From Candidatus Aenigmatarchaeota archaeon (GTDB lineage Archaea > Aenigmatarchaeota > Aenigmatarchaeia > QMZP01): a DNA stretch of 7,274 nt. The position numbers and the translations under genes were made by a program. The DNA is taken from assembly GCA_015520105.1 (NCBI GenBank), contig WAQT01000039.1, forward strand, positions 1-7,274, given 5' to 3'. The notes under the pieces are model-generated. The model did not search any database. It was not told where the DNA came from and worked only from the letters and a program-made list of their open reading frames with translations. Of this stretch, positions 1-5,590 are shown one piece after another (within the stretch, counting starts at the first letter, position 1; every line of letters begins with the position of its first letter).

Positions 1-2
1 GA

Positions 3-113
3 GAGAAGGAGGCCAAGTCCAAAAGGTATGTGCTCAAGGATATGAAGTCCGGGGCTCAGGCAAGGCTCTCCCTCTCCGGGATAGTGAAGAAGGTCGGGAA
101 GGTTTCGGGCTGA
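3..113 (+). CDS. C-terminal end of a probable histidyl-tRNA synthetase (5' partial)
   Basis: Reading frame 3 is open from the window edge to a TGA at 111-113 and gives about 36 residues. They include KRYVLKDMKSGAQARLSLSG and end KKVGKVSG. The pattern 'V-x-x-(K/R)-D-(L/M)-x-(S/T)-G-x-Q followed by a short L-S-L strand and a basic helix' is how the anticodon-binding domain of class IIa synthetases, especially HisRS, usually ends. If correct, the enzyme charges tRNA-His in the cytoplasm. The catalytic motifs lie outside the window, so the assignment rests only on this tail. Another class IIa synthetase, such as ProRS, is the main alternative. The gene runs towards aPelota, whose 3' end lies about 150 bp away (convergent). 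Confidence 0.55.
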   Translation, partial: EKEAKSKRYVLKDMKSGAQARLSLSGIVKKVGKVSG

Positions 114-147
114 GTGTTGGTTGCGGGTCGGTTGTTTGCACCTACAA

Positions 148-260
148 TTTTATAATAGGGGTAACAGGAGAATAAGGAAAAGAGTGCTGGGAGAGAAAAA
201 CTACTACTATCTTGAGCACAGTTCCAGGAAAACTTGGGATAACATAGCATCCGGATTGGT
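148..260 (+). pseudogene. Possible remnant of a small archaeal gene (YYYLEHS-type N-terminus)
   Basis: Between the synthetase tail and the aPelota stop there is a TATA-like TTTTATAA (148-155), a GGAG at 167-170, and then an in-frame stretch reading RKRVLGEKNYYYLEHSSRK. Basic residues followed by (Y)YYL(V/E)xSxRK resemble the N-termini of several archaeal protein and transposase families. The similarity fades after about 25 residues, and the frame then runs into sequence antisense to aPelota. The only start codons are a GTG at 184 or an ATA at 172 where an ATG would be expected. I read it as a decayed gene start. It could be coincidence, because the segment is short. Confidence 0.2.
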
Positions 261-261
261 T

Positions 262-1281
262 TTAATCACTGACCCTGAACCTCAGAAGCGCTCCTATTCC
301 GCCCAGCCTGAGAAACCTCTCCCCTGCCTCGTGGTCAGAGGATATTATCCTCACGCTCGCGCCGGTCTTTTCTGCGAGGTCCATTATTTCCTCGAACTCC
401 GGAACATTCTCCTCTGAAACTAGGAGAGTCTCTACGGCTCCGAGCTTCGCTGCCTCCTCTGTCTCCTTTCTTCCGTACGCGACAGGCTTTCCTGAGCCTA
501 TCCTTGAAAGAAGTTCTTCCACGAGGGCGGTCTCGAGAGCGATGCGGGAGCTGCGGAGGACAGAGTTGGCCGAGGTCTTGACCACCTCGTTTATTCCCGC
601 GATGCCTGTGGAGTGGCAGGATGACGTGAAGATTTTGCCAGCAAGCCCCGGGTTCCTTTCCTTTATAAGCCTCTCAAGGTTTTCCTTCTCAAATCCTGGG
701 CCTGCTATGAGTATAGTGTCGTACCTGTCATGTATGCTTTCTATGTATTTGAGAATCTCCTCCCTGTAGCCCTGAATCTCTCCGGACTCGTTCTTTCTGG
801 AGCGGATTGTTGCTAGGCGTGACGCTCCGGACTCCCTCAGTTCTGCGAAGTCCGCTTCATCCCTGTCCAGCACGCATATCAGGAGCTTCGGGGGCTTTGT
901 CTTTGCCTTCTCGAGCCTCTCGATGTGGTAGCGCTTCCACTCCCTCTTCCGGACAGAAAGGACTGCGTTCTCTCCTATGGAGATGGTATGGTAGGAACCA
1001 AGGCTCACCTTGTCTTCGGGACCCTCTGTTATAGGGCCCGTGAGCCTCAGGGTGCGGGTGTCCCTGTGGTAGTCCTTCTTCTCGAGGGTTATGGATAGAG
1101 TGACGCTCTCCCTCTCTCCCTCCCTTATCTCCTGACCCCTTTTTATGGAGAGTTTCCTGAACGTCCTTGCCCTGACTATGTCTCCGGGCTCGAGAACCTT
1201 CTCCAGATGCCAGAGGTCGTCAGGATTCTCTATCCGGAGCTTCATCACGCCGGTCTTCCTGTCGAAACCGAGTATTTTCAT
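262..1281 (-). CDS. pelA: aPelota, mRNA surveillance / ribosome rescue factor
   Basis: This 339-residue protein is about the usual length for archaeal Pelota (Dom34). Residues 1 to about 130 form the Sm-like N-terminal domain, starting MKILGFDRKTGVMKLRIENPDDLWHLEKVLEPGD-like, with the 'D-L-W-x-L' and 'G-D-x-V-x-x-x-T' signatures. Residues about 133-245 are the central RNase-H-like fold (LLICVLDRDEAD; TILIAGPGF; FTSSCHSTGIAGINEV). Residues about 250-339 are the L7Ae-like C-terminal domain (AYGRKE..AAKLGAVETLLVSEE). By family knowledge it binds the A site of stalled ribosomes with aEF1A or ABCE1 and triggers subunit splitting. It may also substitute for a release factor mimic. The start is fixed by the strong Shine-Dalgarno GGAGGGAG (complement of 1283-1290). 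The gene is divergent from the membrane protein at 1343. Confidence 0.95.
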   Translation of the reverse strand: MKILGFDRKTGVMKLRIENPDDLWHLEKVLEPGDIVRARTFRKLSIKRGQEIREGERESVTLSITLEKKDYHRDTRTLRLTGPITEGPEDKVSLGSYHTISIGENAVLSVRKREWKRYHIERLEKAKTKPPKLLICVLDRDEADFAELRESGASRLATIRSRKNESGEIQGYREEILKYIESIHDRYDTILIAGPGFEKENLERLIKERNPGLAGKIFTSSCHSTGIAGINEVVKTSANSVLRSSRIALETALVEELLSRIGSGKPVAYGRKETEEAAKLGAVETLLVSEENVPEFEEIMDLAEKTGASVRIISSDHEAGERFLRLGGIGALLRFRVSD

Positions 1282-1292
1282 GCTCCCTCCGG

Positions 1293-1327
1293 TATATTAT
1301 TAAACGTTCGGGACAAATAATAATAAA
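1293..1327. promoter_or_regulatory. Interleaved divergent promoters of aPelota and the pilin-like gene
   Basis: The 61-bp gap between the two start codons holds two TATA-like tracts: TATATTATTAAA (1293-1304) and AATAATAATAAAG (1315-1327). Using the archaeal TATA-to-start spacing of about 25 nt, the distal tract of each gene would give a short leader that keeps its ribosome-binding site. For aPelota that means TATA at about 1320 and SD at 1283-1290. For the plus-strand gene it means TATA at about 1298 and GGTG at 1333-1336. Transcription from the two could therefore overlap or compete. This is inferred from spacing only. Confidence 0.5.
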
Positions 1328-1342
1328 GCATTGGTGTTGCGG

Positions 1343-2464
1343 ATGTCCGGGAGAAAGGGTGCGGAGAGTTTTGTCTACCTTCTTGCGATTGCTCTTGCTC
1401 TGCTTGTGATAGTCGGGATAGCCGCTAATCTGGGACCTGTGGTTCCTTCCGGTCAGGAAAGGGTGGTGGCTGAGCTACCCGGAGGCTTCGCGGGGTTCTC
1501 CAACCGGGCCTCGCGCTCCATAGATTTGGGTTCGTTCTCTGTCGGAGAGACCCAGAAGGAGAGTCTCCTTTCCTTTCCGCAGCTCGAGCTCTCAGCGAAC
1601 GTGCTCGGTTCTGACGGAAGGAGATATGTCGTGAACGTTCCGGAATGGTTCGAGTCCACCAAGAGGGGAGTGCGTCTGAAATTCTACGTGCAGGACACCA
1701 ACAAGTACGGAAGGCTCGTGGTGAAATGGAACGGAAAGGTCTTCTTCTCGGACTTCGCTGACAGGGGAAACTACAACATATTCATAAACTCCAGCTACGT
1801 GAAATCCTCCAACACGCTCGAGATGTACGCGGAGGGTCCGGGCGCGCTGTTCTGGGCATCCACTGTATATATACTGAAGAGCGTTGAGCTGAATCTGGAG
1901 TACGGGCCTGAAAGGATAATAGCGTTCCAGATGGTTCCGGACGAGATAAGCGCGTTCGACAGGGCCTCCCTGAGCTTCTGGGCAGACGGCGAGGGAACTC
2001 TGGAGATAAAGGTGAACGGAGTGACAGCATACAGAGGCTCCCCGAAAGGAGCGAGCGAGGTGGAATTCAGCTATCTTGACGTGCCCCTGAATTCAGGGAA
2101 CAACATCCTGACTTTCATAGACAGGGAGGGAGTGTACAGCATCCAGGGAGCGGCGCTCAGGATATTCCTTCTGGACAACCGCTCCGTGATTCTCAGAAGG
2201 TTCAACCTCACAGAGGAGGAGTTCGGGCTTCTCGAGAAGGGATGGATGAAGGGAGAGGTTGAATACAACGTGGAGTCTGTGGAGAGAAAGGGCCAGGTGA
2301 CTGTCAAGCTCAACGGAAACGTTCTCGGTTCCCTTTCTCCTGAAACCGGATGGAACTCCGCCGGTTTCGGGGCGGAACAGGCCCAGATGGGAGAGAATGA
2401 CATAGAGATAACATCGACCGGAGGGTACAGCATACCCGAGATAAAGGTGACGCTCTCTTCCTGA
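1343..2464 (+). CDS. Membrane-anchored, pilin-like secreted protein with three repeated beta modules
   Basis: I start at ATG 1343 (373 residues) rather than an upstream TTG, because GGTG at 1333-1336 sits correctly before it. The N-terminus MSGRKGAESFVYLLAIALAL continues hydrophobic to about residue 28. A basic R-K-G just before the hydrophobic core, with Glu at the second position after G6, resembles type III (prepilin peptidase) signals, so cleavage after G6 is possible. It could instead be a simple N-terminal anchor. The outer part is beta-rich. Three modules repeat at about 96-residue spacing (about 111-186, 208-276, 304-372). Each has a strand ending V-K-x-N-G, and the second and third share N-x-(I/L)-x-(I/F)-x-x-x-x-G-x-Y-S-I. 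They look like jelly-roll or Ig-like folds. Function unknown; a cell-surface or pilus-associated role is inferred. Confidence 0.75.
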   Translation: MSGRKGAESFVYLLAIALALLVIVGIAANLGPVVPSGQERVVAELPGGFAGFSNRASRSIDLGSFSVGETQKESLLSFPQLELSANVLGSDGRRYVVNVPEWFESTKRGVRLKFYVQDTNKYGRLVVKWNGKVFFSDFADRGNYNIFINSSYVKSSNTLEMYAEGPGALFWASTVYILKSVELNLEYGPERIIAFQMVPDEISAFDRASLSFWADGEGTLEIKVNGVTAYRGSPKGASEVEFSYLDVPLNSGNNILTFIDREGVYSIQGAALRIFLLDNRSVILRRFNLTEEEFGLLEKGWMKGEVEYNVESVERKGQVTVKLNGNVLGSLSPETGWNSAGFGAEQAQMGENDIEITSTGGYSIPEIKVTLSS

Positions 2465-2517
2465 CCTGCAGTAAAGGAGTTAAATCTTTCTGACCAATAA
2501 ATATTCAGTGGTGTGCA

Positions 2518-3213
2518 ATGCCATACTGGAGGACGCACGCATTCGCTTTCAGGAGATATATCGAATCCGCCGGTTATGACCCGGAAGAGACAAATCCTCT
2601 CGGAAGCGTGCTTCCTGACATTCTTCATAAGAAGCTGAACGGCCATATCATAGCCCAGAGGGAGTGCAGCCATCATGACAAGAACGTGATATCGCTTGCT
2701 GATGAGACAAAGGATGGTGATTACTGGTGGCTGGGCATAGGGATGGCACACCATATTGCGCTGGACAAGGCGTTCCATGAAGGCATATTCTTTCAGAACA
2801 AAGACGCGTACAAGGAGAGGCTCAAAAAACTCAACGGAAGCGGGAACAGCAACAGAATATACCACAGCTTTGTGGAGGCGCTTGTGGAGGAGATGGTGAT
2901 GCAGGCTGACAGAGAGCTGGAGGGCTGGGTCAGGGAATGGATTGAAAGGAGCGATTTCAACAGGATACACGAATACATAAGAAAGCATATGTGCGAGAAC
3001 GGTCTGAGCGGAAGGGAGCTTGGAAAGAACATAGAGACGTTCATCAACTGCAACGGAACCGGAAAAGTGATAAGGGGAAAGGAGGATGTCGGATGCGAGA
3101 TACTGGAGAGCGTCGGAATAGAGTATGTGAAGGATGCCATGGATTACATGGATTCTCTCCTGCAGGAAAGCGTGGAACTGATGAGAAGCGAGTTCGGACT
3201 GGATAGGCGATAA
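2518..3213 (+). CDS. Zinc-dependent phospholipase C-like / metal-binding alpha-helical protein
   Basis: The 231-residue protein has no signal peptide and is probably cytoplasmic. Ordered metal-ligand candidates are THAF (H7), GSVLPD (29-34), HH at 52-53, GMAHHIALDKAFHEG (H78, H79, D83, H87), and H116-x3-E120-x3-E124. The order 'H near the N-terminus, G-x-x-x-P-D, HH, G-x-x-H-H-x-x-x-D-x-x-x-H' is that of the zinc-dependent phospholipase C/S1-P1-like family, a helical trinuclear-zinc fold. The C-terminal 80 residues are predicted helical and not recognised. The substrate cannot be told from sequence. The ATG is preceded by GGTG at 2510-2513. It starts 53 bp after the pilin-like gene and may share its transcript, although TATA-like tracts (2479-2488, 2496-2505) could give its own promoter. 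An HD-like hydrolase is the alternative. Confidence 0.6.
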   Translation: MPYWRTHAFAFRRYIESAGYDPEETNPLGSVLPDILHKKLNGHIIAQRECSHHDKNVISLADETKDGDYWWLGIGMAHHIALDKAFHEGIFFQNKDAYKERLKKLNGSGNSNRIYHSFVEALVEEMVMQADRELEGWVREWIERSDFNRIHEYIRKHMCENGLSGRELGKNIETFINCNGTGKVIRGKEDVGCEILESVGIEYVKDAMDYMDSLLQESVELMRSEFGLDRR

Positions 3214-3219
3214 GGAAGA

Positions 3220-3227
3220 TTTTAATA
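3220..3227 (+). promoter_or_regulatory. TATA box of the HIT-type zinc finger gene
   Basis: TTTTAATA is centred 23 nt before the ATG at 3247, directly after the previous stop codon. No Shine-Dalgarno lies between, which points to a leaderless transcript. Confidence 0.5.
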
Positions 3228-3246
3228 CCCAATCCATCTTTTGGTT

Positions 3247-3393
3247 ATGGAAAGGGGAGCTTTGTGCGCAATATGCGGAGGGCCGGCGCTTCCTGCGTAT
3301 ACCTGCATGCTGTGCGGCTCTATAGTGTGCTCAAAGGATTTCGTTCCCGAGAAGGGGCTGTGCAGGAGATGCGCTGCAAAGGCAGGGAGATAG
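3247..3393 (+). CDS. 48-residue HIT-type zinc finger protein
   Basis: The ORF encodes MERGALCAICGGPALPAYTC..., ending CRRCAAKAGR, with seven cysteines. CAIC (7-10), CMLC (20-23), C28 and CRRC (39-42) make paired C-x2-C knuckles. The order C-x2-C ... Y-T-C-x2-C-G-x3-C-S ... C-x2-C matches the zf-HIT treble-clef family, with Cys in place of the usual final His. Family members are protein-protein adaptors in eukaryotes, often with R2TP-type complexes; archaeal stand-alone versions have no defined job. The ATG fits a leaderless start. It ends about 50 bp before the tRNA-Ser gene. A zinc ribbon of another class is the alternative. Confidence 0.7.
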   Translation: MERGALCAICGGPALPAYTCMLCGSIVCSKDFVPEKGLCRRCAAKAGR

Positions 3394-3409
3394 TTCGGGC
3401 GCGTTAACC

Positions 3410-3419
3410 TTTTATAAAA
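3410..3419 (+). promoter_or_regulatory. TATA box of the tRNA-Ser gene
   Basis: TTTTATAAAA is a textbook archaeal TATA element centred about 32 bp before the first base of the mature tRNA. That would place transcription start near 3440 with a leader of a few nucleotides for RNase P to remove. Confidence 0.75.
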
Positions 3420-3482
3420 GCCGGGCAATATTATTCACGTTGCAGTGCTGGGATGTCCGAATGGCAAGGAGCACGCTTGGAG

Positions 3483-3533
3483 CAACCTTTTGCGGTTTAC
3501 GCTTCGCAAAAGGTTAGTCGGAATGCAATGGAA
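3483..3533 (+). other. Insert 1 in tRNA-Ser anticodon loop, probable 51-nt intron
   Basis: The insert lies at about position 37/38, where archaeal introns are most common. It contains a perfect 11-bp hairpin, AACCTTTTGCG (3485-3495) with CGCAAAAGGTT (3505-3515). The flanking stem CACGCTT/AAGCGTG holds the ends together. The exact boundary is ambiguous because TGGA occurs at both junctions, so the spliced loop reads TTGGAGA or TTGGAAA. I could not draw a clean bulge-helix-bulge with a 4-bp centre and two 3-nt bulges, so a relaxed motif would be needed. Confidence 0.6.
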
Positions 3534-3565
3534 AGCGTGTGCCCGAAAGGGCTTGGGGGTTCGAA

Positions 3566-3841
3566 GCGCAAGAAGGGGAACACATTTCCCCTTCTTACCG
3601 CACTATCATCCCCTTTAATACATGATAACAAGGCAAAGGGTTAACCGATAGTGCAAAAACGCAAGGGCAAAGGAGCTGACCTGCTCACTCCTGATCTGCT
3701 ATACAATCGGTTGATCAGGCAGGCACTCGCTTCCGTGGCCTTACCGGCCTGTCCCGTGAAGATAACGGATAACCCTTCATGCTGATGAAAGGCGGCAATC
3801 AGAATCTGCGCGGCATTAATGCGGCCTGCCCGTGTCGAGAA
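3566..3841 (+). other. Insert 2 inside the tRNA-Ser T loop (about 276 nt), intron or mobile insertion
   Basis: The insert splits the T loop between nucleotides 59 and 60. Junction ambiguity covers the repeated GAA at 3563-3565 and 3839-3841. No convincing gene lies inside. Sequence shows several strong stems: an 11-bp hairpin (3570-3580 with 3586-3596); GCACTATC/GATAGTGC (3600-3607 with 3647-3654) enclosing CCCTTT/AAAGGG; CTGATC/GATCAG (3691-3696 with 3713-3718); and a long-range GGCAGGC/GCCTGCC (3718-3724 with 3824-3830). That density suggests a folded RNA. Options are an unusually long archaeal tRNA intron (59/60 is a known non-canonical site), a self-splicing intron, or a small inserted element with a 3-bp duplication. 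Confidence 0.6.
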
Positions 3842-3899
3842 TCCCTCTCCCAGCGCTCTCATTTATATGTTTGCGCAGAGGCGGAATCAGTAAATGTTC

Positions 3900-4229
3900 T
3901 CATTTGCATACAAAAGCAACCACATGAAAGCCGCGGCCTCGGGAGTCTCTCTCGGTCTTTATATGCGATATTATTCTTGTCCTGCAATCCGCTTCATTGA
4001 TAAAGCTCTCTATGCGAGGAATGCTTCTCGCTGCTTCTGGTCTGACCCTGATGTCAAGAAGGATTCCCTTCGCGCTCATGCCTGTTATCTCCCGAATGTC
4101 CCTGGGATTGTCGGTATCGAATTCTATCCTCTCTATGCTTTCAGAGTCCCTGAAAAGAAGCTCGGCATCCTCTGCATCAAGCAGGCCTTCAGGAGAGCTT
4201 ATCTCAGAAGCGACCTCTTTCCAGTCCAT
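3900..4229 (-). CDS. Hypothetical acidic protein, 109 aa
   Basis: I do not recognise a family. The protein starts MDWKEVASEISSPEGLLDAE, is rich in Asp/Glu in its first half, and ends with a basic strand ...DSRGRGFHVVAFVCK. No membrane segment or metal motif is visible. A small alpha/beta domain is likely, and the final beta strand after R-G-R-G-F may contact nucleic acid, which is a guess. The start has TATA-like GATTTAAAC (complement of about 4249-4258) 24 nt upstream, fitting a leaderless mRNA. It lies 40 bp after the 99-aa gene on the same strand and converges on the tRNA-Ser gene. The long plus-strand frame opposite it looks like a shadow. Confidence 0.6.
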   Translation of the reverse strand: MDWKEVASEISSPEGLLDAEDAELLFRDSESIERIEFDTDNPRDIREITGMSAKGILLDIRVRPEAARSIPRIESFINEADCRTRIISHIKTERDSRGRGFHVVAFVCK

Positions 4230-4269
4230 AATTATATTTCCTTCATGAGTTTAAATCTCTTCTTTCCGC

Positions 4270-4569
4270 TCAGAACTCTATCCTTGTGGGAAGGCCCTGC
4301 CTCTTCATCCTCTCGAGAACCTTCCTGTGGTCTATCTCTTCCTCGCCCTCGAGCTTCCTCTCTATCTCCTTCCTTCTCTTCCCGCAGTTCGGGCAGTCCT
4401 CAAGAACCTGATAGGTGTCCGGGACCCTGTGATAGGTTGTTTTTGCTCCTGCGGAGATTCTGGAGGTCTTTGCCTGCAGATAGCCCTCCTTGTGGAACAC
4501 CCTGACTTTCGCCTTGCCGCAGAAGGGGCATTCCAGAAGGGTCTCTCCCTTCCTGCCGAGTCCTGACAT
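4270..4569 (-). CDS. Small archaeal zinc-ribbon protein, 99 aa
   Basis: Two cysteine pairs, CPFC at residues 15-18 and CPNC at 59-62, are 40 residues apart and each is followed by G-K. They should bind one zinc as a zinc ribbon. Between them lies a basic strand segment (AKTSRISAGAKTTYHRVPDT). The C-terminal third is a charged helix (KRRKEIERKLEG...HRKVLERMKRQG). The layout resembles small uncharacterised zinc-ribbon proteins of archaea, which are presumed nucleic-acid or ribosome associated; no function is established. A TATA-like AAGATTAAAAG (complement of 4590-4600) sits 26 nt before the ATG with no Shine-Dalgarno, so a leaderless start is likely. Confidence 0.7.
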   Translation of the reverse strand: MSGLGRKGETLLECPFCGKAKVRVFHKEGYLQAKTSRISAGAKTTYHRVPDTYQVLEDCPNCGKRRKEIERKLEGEEEIDHRKVLERMKRQGLPTRIEF

Positions 4570-4589
4570 GCAAGAATCTTGGTTTTGCT

Positions 4590-4600
4590 CTTTTAATCTT
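4590..4600 (-). promoter_or_regulatory. TATA box of the 99-aa zinc-ribbon gene
   Basis: On the minus strand the segment reads AAGATTAAAAG and is centred about 26 nt before the start codon at 4569. The rest of 4570-4744 shows no further gene or clear repeat and marks the change from GC-rich to AT-rich sequence. Confidence 0.5.
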
Positions 4601-4744
4601 TATCGCGCCTTTCCGTTGTTCTGTTAACCTGTTGGTGAATTGTTGCCGGATGAAATATATAGAGCATCTGTTCCAGCGCTGCGGAGAATATCCTGTCAGT
4701 TTGTGAGGTGAAAGAAGAGAGCGAAAACCGGAAAGAATCCAGAA

Positions 4745-5554
4745 TTAAAGCAGATTGGCAAGCTTCTTTATATCTTTATTAGCCACATGCGTATAGATTT
4801 GGGTGGTTTTCAGGCTTTTGTGACCGAGCAACTGCTGGATGTATCTTATGTCCGCTCCTGCTTCAAGAAGATGTGTAGCAAAGCTGTGCCTTAATGTATG
4901 GGGGGTTGCCCTCTTCTTTATCCTCGCTTTCTTTGCAGCTTTTCTAACTATCTCTTGTATTGTTCTTTTGTTATATTTCCTGCCTCTTTGCGACATGAAA
5001 ACCAACCCTTGTTTGCTGATGCCGTAAATCCCCAGCATCTCTTTCAATCTGGGATGAAGAAATACAACCCTTTCTTTTTCTCCTTTGGCGGTTTTGATAT
5101 GAATAATATTTCTGTCAAAATCTATGTCCTGCCATTTAAGATTTCTGGCCTCATCCAAACGCAGACCGGCATAGTAAAGAAACATTAAAACAAGCCTGTG
5201 TTTGATGTTTGTCGTTACCTCTATCATTTTGTTTGCTTCTTCTCTGCTCAATACAACCGGTAATTTCAGATCTCTTTTCGCTAAAGGCAATTTCTCATCA
5301 AATTTTTCATTAAGCACGTTTTCATAGAAGAATTTCAGGGCAAAGTAAGTGCTGCGCATGGTTGATCTGCTTTTGTTTGAGCAAGAGAGCAAAAACTCGC
5401 GAGGTGTTTTACCGGATTTAAGAAACTCTTTCACAACTGAAATATAGGCTTTGCCTGTTTGATAGGAATACTTTCTCAGCTTTATTTCTTCGATAAACTT
5501 TCCTATCAGTTCATATCTCTCTTGCGGCGCGAGTTTTTTAATATCGAGATTCAT
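4745..5554 (-). CDS. XerA-like tyrosine recombinase (candidate integron integrase)
   Basis: The protein has 269 residues, a length usual for archaeal XerA. Residues about 12-88 form the SAM-like core-binding domain (YSYQTGKAYISVVKEFL...STMRSTYFALKFFYENVL). Residues about 95-269 are catalytic and every active-site residue is present: R132 (YAGLRLDEA), K157 (beta-hairpin Lys), H219 and R222 (PHTLRHSFATHLL), H245 (LLGHKSLKT) and Y254 (TQIYTHV). It should cut and rejoin DNA through a 3'-phosphotyrosine link. The extra helix-containing segment before the HxLRH box that marks bacterial IntI is not seen. The gene is divergent from an attC-bearing cassette array, the position intI occupies in integrons. 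It is more AT-rich than the genes to its left. The alternative role is chromosome dimer resolution or an ordinary integrase. Confidence 0.9.
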   Translation of the reverse strand: MNLDIKKLAPQERYELIGKFIEEIKLRKYSYQTGKAYISVVKEFLKSGKTPREFLLSCSNKSRSTMRSTYFALKFFYENVLNEKFDEKLPLAKRDLKLPVVLSREEANKMIEVTTNIKHRLVLMFLYYAGLRLDEARNLKWQDIDFDRNIIHIKTAKGEKERVVFLHPRLKEMLGIYGISKQGLVFMSQRGRKYNKRTIQEIVRKAAKKARIKKRATPHTLRHSFATHLLEAGADIRYIQQLLGHKSLKTTQIYTHVANKDIKKLANLL

Positions 5555-5574
5555 AAGTAATTGATGGCGGCGGG

Positions 5575-5584
5575 CTTTATAAAG
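5575..5584 (-). promoter_or_regulatory. TATA box of the recombinase gene
   Basis: The palindromic CTTTATAAAG is centred 26 nt before the start codon at 5554, fitting a leaderless recombinase mRNA. It lies next to the candidate attI region, so recombinase expression could be sensitive to events there (inference). Confidence 0.65.
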
Positions 5585-5590
5585 TTCGCT

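Larger units (their letters stand above)
3447..3855 (+). tRNA. tRNA-Ser(GGA), interrupted in the anticodon loop and in the T loop
   Basis: Acceptor strand GCTGGGA (3447-3453) is exactly complementary to TCCCAGC (3848-3854), which is followed by G73 (3855), the serine discriminator. Between them are: D arm 3456-3470 with GG at 3463-3464; anticodon stem CACGC (3472-3476) with GCGTG (3535-3539); anticodon GGA at 3479-3481 behind TT; and a class II variable arm GCCC-GAAA-GGGC (3541-3552). The T-stem GGGGG (3555-3559) pairs with CCCTC (3843-3847), one G-U. The T loop starts TTCGAA (3560-3565) but its last base is T3842. Without the two inserts the molecule is 82 nt. CCA is not encoded. Function depends on both inserts being removed from the RNA. 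Otherwise this is a broken tRNA gene. Confidence 0.8.

Noticed and set aside
2071..3237. A 388-codon minus-strand open frame covering the end of the pilin-like gene and the phospholipase-like gene
   Set aside because: It spans two well-supported plus-strand genes and their gap, its protein is a Ser/His/Leu-rich shadow without motifs, and it lacks a promoter at its start.
3570..3596. The 11-bp hairpin as a rho-independent-type terminator of a truncated tRNA
   Set aside because: Archaea do not use bacterial-type hairpin terminators, no T-run follows, and the tRNA 3' half is present further on.
3447..3855. The recombinase at 4745 having integrated an element into tRNA-Ser
   Set aside because: Such integration normally leaves a repeated tRNA 3' segment at both ends and one intact tRNA. 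I see no second copy of the T-arm/acceptor sequence downstream, and the insert carries no integrase.
3641..3862. A 73-codon minus-strand frame within the tRNA T-loop insert
   Set aside because: It reads across the tRNA 3' end, has no ribosome-binding site and no motif. Structured RNA often leaves frames open by chance.
3894..4505. A 203-codon plus-strand open frame opposite the 109- and 99-aa genes
   Set aside because: Its product is Ser/Pro/Arg-rich low-complexity sequence typical of antisense frames, while the minus-strand frames have zinc motifs and TATA boxes.
5020..5040. AATCCCCAGC inside the recombinase gene as a displaced tRNA 3' end
   Set aside because: It is explained by coding sequence (the MLGIYGI segment on the other strand), does not fully match the acceptor strand, and a better match exists at 3842-3855.
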